Shown: one piece after another, positions 59,439 to 64,000 of the stretch | Position numbering within the stretch: position 1 is the stretch's first letter | How the letters are laid out: each line of letters opens with the position of its first letter | DNA from: Acetilactobacillus jinshanensis | Lineage (GTDB): Bacteria; Bacillota; Bacilli; Lactobacillales; Lactobacillaceae | Direction: 5' to 3' | Assembly: GCF_004359375.1 (NCBI RefSeq) | Contig: NZ_CP034726.1 | Location: forward strand, 310,001-374,000 | Length of the DNA stretch: 64,000 bases | Notes under the pieces: generated by a model | Seen by the model: the letters and a program-made list of their open reading frames with translations, nothing else | What the model was told of the DNA's origin: nothing | Databases searched by the model: none | Program-made: the position numbers and the translations under genes

Positions 59439-61622
59439 TTGTGGGTGCTAATCACAGCCACTTTTTTTATTAGTCATTGGTTAGGATTTCTTTTAACGAT
59501 GATTTGGGTATTTCGGATTTATTCCTTAAAAATACCCAATTTTTTGATTAAGAATTTATTAATGGCGTTAATCATCACTGGGATATGCGGGGCTAATGTT
59601 TATGTGCTACATCAACGAAGGTTAAGTCCCGCTAAACAAACAACGCAAATCCTTAAAGTGTATCCAGATGAGTTACAGATTAACGAGAATTACGTTCATG
59701 GTACGGGGATATTAATTCATCCTCATCAAAAAATCCTAATTCACGGGGTCATTAACTCATCAGCACAGTTAAAGGAACTCAAAACTAACCATCATGCGCA
59801 ACTTTGGCAGGTTAACGGAGATGTTGACAGCATTGAAAAGCCCACTAATGTTAACCAGTTTGATGCGAACCGGTATTACCAAAGTACCGGAATAACTAAT
59901 TCGTTAAAGATTAATCAAATTCACAAAATTTCGAATCTTGAAGGAATTGACTTAGTAAATTGGATTCATTCATTTAGGCAACGATTAATTTCTCGAGCGC
60001 AGAATCTGCCACCATCGTTAAAGATATACGTATTGAGTCTAATTTTGGGTGAAACTGATCAAGAATCATCACCCGAATTAAGTGGGATCAAGCAACTAGG
60101 TCTAATTCATTTATTTAGTATTTCAGGTTTTCACGTCTATTATTTGGTGGGGATTCTTGAATTTATTTTGGTTCATCTAAGGTTAACTCGTGAGCGATAC
60201 CGAATATTAATTTTTGGCTTCTTGCCGATTTATTATATTTTTGCTGGATCGTCAATCGGATTATTAAGATCGATTTTAATGGTGGAAATTGGACTGCTAA
60301 GCCGATCGATGAATTTTAGGATCTCACCACTAAATGTCTGGAGTTTAGCTCTGATGGCTAACCTGATGATAGCTCCGCAATCCTTAATTCAATTTGGCTG
60401 TCAATTAAGTTATGTCTTGTCATTTGCGTTGATCTTCACGCGTAACTATCAATTTTGGAAGCAAACCATTTTTATGAACATGGTGAGCTTTCCGTTTATC
60501 ATCTTTAATATCTATAACTGGCACGTTTTGACAATTGCCGCAAATTTATTAATCTTACCGTTGTTTTCGGTGATTGTTTTTCCGGTGGTAATCATTGGGG
60601 CGATCATTAGTCATGTTTCAACAGTGATGGGACAACTTGCTGATTTATTTCTTAATTTCTTTGATAAATTTCTGAACGTTATCAGTAATTTGCCGGGGAA
60701 CATATATTTTGGTAAACCAAATGCTGGATTAGTAATTATTGCGTTTTTAATAACGTTATTAATGGTTGGTAAACCCAGCTGGCGTTTAATTTGGACGTTA
60801 TTTAGTTTATATTTATTGATGTTTACGGTAATTCATTTTCCGTTGAATGGTGAAGTAAGTTATTTTGATGTCGGTCAGGGGGACAGCTTTTTAGTTCGAA
60901 CGCCATTTAATCGATCGGTAACGATCATTGATACCGGTGGAAAACTTAATTTTGGTCATCAGCCAACCAACTATCAGGCATTAAGAACGTCGATTAATTA
61001 TTTGAATAGTCGTGGGATCCACACAGTCGACAATTTATGCCTTAGTCATCAGGATGCGGATCATTGCGGGGATGTTCCCGCGTTTTTACAGAAAATGAAC
61101 GTTAAACGCTTGTTTATTCCGTTAGGGATGAACAAAAATATCCGGTTTATGAATCGAATTCGTCCGTATATGAATCGTACCCAATTAATTCCCGTTAAGA
61201 ATGATGATGTAATTCCGCAAACAACTCTAAAGGTGGTTCATCCGTTTACGGGTGGACTGGGTACTAATGCTGATTCAATGGTACTCCATGGATTATTTGG
61301 TGGTAAGCAATGGCTATTTATGGGTGACCTAGATAAAAATGGTGAAACGGACATTATTCATCATTATCCTAATTTAAGGACTAACGTTTTAAAATTGGGG
61401 CATCACGGTAGCTCAACGTCGACGGGCCAAGAATTTTTAGCTCGAGTTAATCCTCAGGTCGCGATTATTTCGGCTGGTCGACATAATCGCTATCATCATC
61501 CTGATCCACAGATAGTTCAGTTAGTACGTAGACATGGAATTAAAATTTTTAACACGCAAAATAATGGTATGATAACGTATAATTATCATGGTAATAACGG
61601 ATATTGGTCAACTAATAACTAA
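59439..61622 (+). CDS. comEC: competence DNA channel ComEC
   Basis: Multi-pass protein forming the channel for single-stranded DNA uptake. The ~727-aa product has N-terminal helices and an OB-like region, the ComEC core (QLGLIHLFSISGFHVYYLVG, SLIQFGCQLSYVLSFALIF) and a C-terminal MBL-like domain with DVGQGDSFLV, SHQDADHCGD and LKLGHHGSSTS. The start is uncertain. The only ribosome site, AAAAGGA (59410-59416), is 22 nt from TTG 59439. The frame is open upstream from ATT 59406 (KKDLLFFPALLW), but no ATG, GTG or TTG lies in range. Confidence 0.93.
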   Translation: MWVLITATFFISHWLGFLLTMIWVFRIYSLKIPNFLIKNLLMALIITGICGANVYVLHQRRLSPAKQTTQILKVYPDELQINENYVHGTGILIHPHQKILIHGVINSSAQLKELKTNHHAQLWQVNGDVDSIEKPTNVNQFDANRYYQSTGITNSLKINQIHKISNLEGIDLVNWIHSFRQRLISRAQNLPPSLKIYVLSLILGETDQESSPELSGIKQLGLIHLFSISGFHVYYLVGILEFILVHLRLTRERYRILIFGFLPIYYIFAGSSIGLLRSILMVEIGLLSRSMNFRISPLNVWSLALMANLMIAPQSLIQFGCQLSYVLSFALIFTRNYQFWKQTIFMNMVSFPFIIFNIYNWHVLTIAANLLILPLFSVIVFPVVIIGAIISHVSTVMGQLADLFLNFFDKFLNVISNLPGNIYFGKPNAGLVIIAFLITLLMVGKPSWRLIWTLFSLYLLMFTVIHFPLNGEVSYFDVGQGDSFLVRTPFNRSVTIIDTGGKLNFGHQPTNYQALRTSINYLNSRGIHTVDNLCLSHQDADHCGDVPAFLQKMNVKRLFIPLGMNKNIRFMNRIRPYMNRTQLIPVKNDDVIPQTTLKVVHPFTGGLGTNADSMVLHGLFGGKQWLFMGDLDKNGETDIIHHYPNLRTNVLKLGHHGSSTSTGQEFLARVNPQVAIISAGRHNRYHHPDPQIVQLVRRHGIKIFNTQNNGMITYNYHGNNGYWSTNN

Positions 61623-61637
61623 TTAAGGGGCTTCTTT

Positions 61638-62672
61638 ATGGGCATTCAGAAATTGCTTAATGATTTAACGCACAAGAAATTTCAATCGATATATTTAATC
61701 CTGGGTAATCAAGAGTATTTAAATCGGTTGATCCGGAATCGATTTATTAAGTTAATCCCAGATGGCGAACGAGCCATGAATTTTGCGGAATATGATATGC
61801 ATACGGTTCAGTTAGACAGCGTTTTAAATGATGCTACATCAACACCGTTTATAGGCAGTCACCGCTTAATTTTTGTGGATAATCCTGATTTTTTGACTGG
61901 TAAGCCCGCCCAAAAGGTTAATAAGAATCACATCAATGAATTAGTTAAGTATTTAAAGCGACCGATGCCGTCAACGATCTTAGTCTTTTTTGCTCCATAT
62001 TCGAAACTGGACGGTCGTAAAAAGATTACGAAGACGGTTAAACATACGGCAACCACGGTTAATTTGAATTATTTTTCTGAAGCACAGACTAATCGGTTTG
62101 TCCAAAGTGTCATTACAAAGCATGGGTACAAAATTAGTCCAAGTAATTTAAGTTTATTGTTGCAACGAACAGAAGGTCAGCTCTCGTCAATAATGGGGGA
62201 TTTACCGAAATTACTGCTATATTGTCGAAACACTAAGGTGATTTCTAAAAAGGCTATCGACACGCTGGTCACGAAATCGTTGAACCAAAACGTTTTTGAT
62301 TTAGTTAACGATGTTTTATATCAGCGAACGACACAGGCGATTTCGCTATACCATAATTTAATTATCGAGGGTCAGCCATCATTACAAATTAACGCGATCT
62401 TGGTCAATCAATTTAGATTATTGTTACAAGTGATGATCTTATATCGATATGGATATAGCCAGGGTAGTTTATCAAGAATGCTTAAGACGAATCCGTTTCG
62501 AATTAAGATTGCGTTGAGATTGATCAATAATTTCTCAATGGAACAGCTAATGGCCGCTGATCTAGGCTTAATCCATATGGAAATTCAGATGAAATCAACG
62601 AACCAATCGCCTGAAATGCTTTTTGAATTATTTATGTTAAAATTTGCTAAAAAAAATAGTCAATCTGAATAA
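61638..62672 (+). CDS. holA: DNA polymerase III delta subunit
   Basis: Clamp-loader subunit that opens the sliding clamp. The 344-aa protein opens with LTHKKFQSIYLILGNQEYLN, has PFIGSHRLIFVDN near 75 and a C-terminal helical domain (QINAILVNQFRLLLQVMILYRYG). AAGGGGC precedes ATG. Follows comEC as in Bacillus and relatives. The 5' arm of its terminator lies within the last codons, and the stop TAA lies in the loop. Confidence 0.94.
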   Translation: MGIQKLLNDLTHKKFQSIYLILGNQEYLNRLIRNRFIKLIPDGERAMNFAEYDMHTVQLDSVLNDATSTPFIGSHRLIFVDNPDFLTGKPAQKVNKNHINELVKYLKRPMPSTILVFFAPYSKLDGRKKITKTVKHTATTVNLNYFSEAQTNRFVQSVITKHGYKISPSNLSLLLQRTEGQLSSIMGDLPKLLLYCRNTKVISKKAIDTLVTKSLNQNVFDLVNDVLYQRTTQAISLYHNLIIEGQPSLQINAILVNQFRLLLQVMILYRYGYSQGSLSRMLKTNPFRIKIALRLINNFSMEQLMAADLGLIHMEIQMKSTNQSPEMLFELFMLKFAKKNSQSE

Positions 62673-62689
62673 GTCAGATTGACTATTTT
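62653..62689. terminator. bidirectional terminator shared by holA and rpsT
   Basis: A 14-16-bp stem (62653-62666 with 62674-62689). The left arm is part of the holA coding sequence and the loop contains its TAA. Confidence 0.88.
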
Positions 62690-62720
62690 TATTTATAGAT
62701 TTAATCACTTAAGATTAAAA

Positions 62721-62975
62721 TTATTTGTTAAATTGCTTAGCTAAATGAGACTTTTGACGCTTAGCTTTGTTAGCCTTGATTAAGCCTTTTGATTTAGCAC
62801 GATCAATAGCACTGATAGCACTCTTGTAAGAAGCACCTAAGTCCTTAGAGCCAGCTTTTTTAGCTGTTAAGAATTTCTTAATGGCGCTCTTAGCCTTGCT
62901 TCGTTGTGCTACGTTACGCTGCTTAGCGTTAGCATTAGTTCTAACACGTTTGATAGCAGATTTGATGACTGGCAT
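62721..62975 (-). CDS. rpsT: 30S ribosomal protein S20
   Basis: An 84-aa Lys/Ala-rich, all-helical protein with the standard [20 protein letters not shown] opening. The start is ATG 62975, with GGAGGTG 6 nt upstream; an upstream in-frame extension to 63050 would begin inside the promoter. The terminator lies between it and holA. A hairpin directly 5' of the ribosome site may control translation. Confidence 0.96.
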   Translation of the reverse strand: MPVIKSAIKRVRTNANAKQRNVAQRSKAKSAIKKFLTAKKAGSKDLGASYKSAISAIDRAKSKGLIKANKAKRQKSHLAKQFNK

Positions 62976-62983
62976 ATTTTCAC

Positions 62984-63004
62984 CTCCATATGGAAAATTT
63001 ATCC
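62984..63004 (-). promoter_or_regulatory. hairpin touching the rpsT ribosome site
   Basis: On the minus strand, ATATGGA-n6-TTCCATAT folds into a stem that ends exactly where GGAGGTG begins. It is placed to block or expose the ribosome site, for instance in S20 autoregulation. Inferred from complementarity only. Confidence 0.4.
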
Positions 63005-63021
63005 ATATATTCAACAAGAAT

Positions 63022-63050
63022 ATTATACAGAATAGTGGCTTAAAATGCAA
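63022..63050 (-). promoter_or_regulatory. rpsT promoter
   Basis: On the minus strand: TTGCAT (63050-63045), 17-nt spacer, perfect TATAAT (63027-63022). Confidence 0.8.
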
Positions 63051-63068
63051 TGCACTCGTCAGTAGTTC

Positions 63069-63097
63069 TTGCGAATATACCCATATCGTAGTATATT
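63069..63097 (+). promoter_or_regulatory. rpsO promoter
   Basis: TTGCGA (63069-63074), a 17-nt spacer and TATATT (63092-63097), ~95 nt before the start. The leader between has a bulged hairpin (CCAC-TGA ... TCA-GTTC-GTGG, ~63140-63168) just before the ribosome site, which could be an S15 autoregulatory element. Confidence 0.65.
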
Positions 63098-63192
63098 ATA
63101 AATGTTGTATATTTTTAACCCGGACTTGGTCTTGGGATTCCACTGACCCATTACTCAGTTCGTGGCACTTTTTTGAAAGGTGGATTTATTTT

Positions 63193-63459
63193 ATGTTAAG
63201 TAAAGATACAAAAGCTAAGCTTATGAAGAAGTATGCTCAGCACGATGGCGATACTGGTTCTACTGAAGTTCAGATTGCTTTATTAACTGCTAACATTAAC
63301 GAAATTAGTAACCATATCAAGACCCATAAGAAGGATCACGTTTCTGCTCGTGGTTTAATGAAGAAGATTGGTCACCGTCGTAACTTACTCCGTTACCTTC
63401 GTAACAATAACTTTAAGAAATATCATAATTTGACCAAGAGCTTAGGCTTACGTCATTAA
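63193..63459 (+). CDS. rpsO: 30S ribosomal protein S15
   Basis: An 88-aa ribosomal protein binding 16S helices 20-22. It contains the canonical [16 protein letters not shown] and [19 protein letters not shown] blocks. Start ATG 63193, with AAAGGTGG upstream; the frame is open further upstream across the leader, but that part is non-coding. A terminator and rnjB follow, as usual. Confidence 0.97.
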   Translation: MLSKDTKAKLMKKYAQHDGDTGSTEVQIALLTANINEISNHIKTHKKDHVSARGLMKKIGHRRNLLRYLRNNNFKKYHNLTKSLGLRH

Positions 63460-63485
63460 TTTTATTAAATTTTAATTTATTTTTT

Positions 63486-63527
63486 ATGAATGCGAAATTA
63501 CTGTTTAGTAATTCCGCATTTTTTTGT
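63486..63527 (+). terminator. terminator after rpsO
   Basis: Stem AATGCG-AAATTACT with AGTAATT-CCGCATT around GTTT, then seven T. Confidence 0.85.
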
Positions 63528-63624
63528 AAAGTCGTGCGATCAATAAACATTATATGCTAAACTGTATTTAGCTATATTACATGTTCGGATAAATAAAATT
63601 AAAGAAAAATACCTGGGGTGAACT

Positions 63625-64000
63625 ATGAAAAGTAAAGTTGAAATTCTCCCACTTGGGGGTATACGAGAAAAAGGCGAAAATTTATACGCAGTCGTCGTTA
63701 ATGGCGGCATTTATATTTTAGATTGTGGATTAAGATACCCTACAAATGAAATGCTCGGGATTGACGTTATTATTCCCGACGTTACTTACTTGAAACAGAA
63801 TCGAAATCGAATCGTGGGTGTCTTTTTAACTCACGGTCATGAAGAAGCAATTGGTGCTTTACCTTATTTCTTAAAAGAATTTAACGTACCAGTCTTTGGA
63901 TCGAAATTCACAATCGCTATGGCTGAACATTTAGTCCACAGTCATCGCGCCACTCGTAAATTTAACAAATTTAATGTAATTAATCCTAATAGTGAAATTA
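63625..64000 (+). CDS. rnjB: ribonuclease J2 (5' part, cut by window edge)
   Basis: The first 125 residues of the second RNase J, which forms a complex with RNase J1. The start KSKVEILPLGGIREKGENLY and ILDCGLRYP match RNase J. The metal motif reads H70-G-H-E-E-A (THGHEEAIGA) where RNase J1 has H-G-H-E-D-H, so one Asp and one His ligand are replaced. This is typical of the weakly active, probably structural J2 paralogue. GGGGTGA precedes ATG. Position after rpsO is standard. Confidence 0.93.
   Translation, partial: MKSKVEILPLGGIREKGENLYAVVVNGGIYILDCGLRYPTNEMLGIDVIIPDVTYLKQNRNRIVGVFLTHGHEEAIGALPYFLKEFNVPVFGSKFTIAMAEHLVHSHRATRKFNKFNVINPNSEI

Noticed and set aside
62881-63192. Upstream extension of the rpsO frame by ~100 codons
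   Set aside because: It runs antisense through rpsT and over the rpsO promoter; S15 starts at 63193 with a good ribosome site and canonical N-terminus.

Overview
The window is one contiguous piece of a low-GC Gram-positive chromosome, almost certainly from the family Lactobacillaceae. Three things point there: the gene orders (mraZ-less dcw cluster running into ileS, the mtnN/nifS/mnmA/recD2 block, comEA-EB-EC/holA/rpsT/rpsO), the family-typical small proteins (DUF4044, DUF3397, DUF1831, YlbG, RpoY), and the 16S sequence. The 16S and several tRNAs carry changes at positions that hardly vary in bacteria. This suggests a fast-evolving, perhaps reduced, host- or food-adapted lineage. I do not name a genus.

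Layout. 1-10.6 kb: the end of a C69 dipeptidase gene, clpE behind a CtsR operator on the minus strand, ptsH-ptsI, then a lipoteichoic-acid module (two GT4 glycolipid glycosyltransferases, a UPF0104 membrane protein, ltaS). 10.6-16.3 kb: a complete rRNA operon with tandem promoters, 16S-23S-5S and five tRNA genes (Asn, Ser, Glu, fMet, Asp). 16.3-20 kb: an unrecognised gene, a metallo-beta-lactamase-fold hydrolase, mecA broken by one in-frame TGA, coiA and yjbH. 20.1-23.6 kb: relQ-nadK-RluA-type synthase-trmL and two small membrane proteins. 23.7-39 kb: the division and cell-wall cluster rsmH-ftsL-pbp2b-mraY-murD-murG-divIB-ftsA-ftsZ-yggT-ylmH-divIVA, followed by a T-box and ileS. mraZ and sepF are missing from their usual places. 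39-48.1 kb: a divergent cold-shock protein, mtnN, a cysteine desulfurase with DUF1831, mnmA, a phosphatase, a TPR protein, recD2 and an aldo/keto reductase. 48.2-52.4 kb: a lipid kinase, rnjA-rpoY, an orphan membrane protein and def. 52.5-64 kb: typA, ftsW-ylbG-rsmD-coaD-ylbL, the comEA-comEB-comEC-holA run, divergent rpsT and rpsO, and the start of rnjB at the edge.

How the parts fit: most of the window is growth machinery, covering envelope synthesis, division, translation and RNA decay. A second thread is natural transformation and Clp-dependent proteolysis: clpE, mecA, coiA, yjbH (an Spx/ClpXP adaptor) and comEA/EB/EC.

No insertion sequence, prophage, CRISPR array or genomic island is visible. 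The most notable observations are: (1) mecA, whose reading frame is intact except for one UGA at the boundary between the substrate-binding and ClpC-binding domains; (2) 16S substitutions at near-universal positions, including the E. coli C1397 equivalent, alongside compensatory pair changes; (3) two tRNAs with C instead of U at T-loop position 55, one of which also has two C-A stem mismatches; (4) a minimal AUG-UAA start-stop unit overlapping the ltaS start codon; (5) the missing mraZ and sepF.
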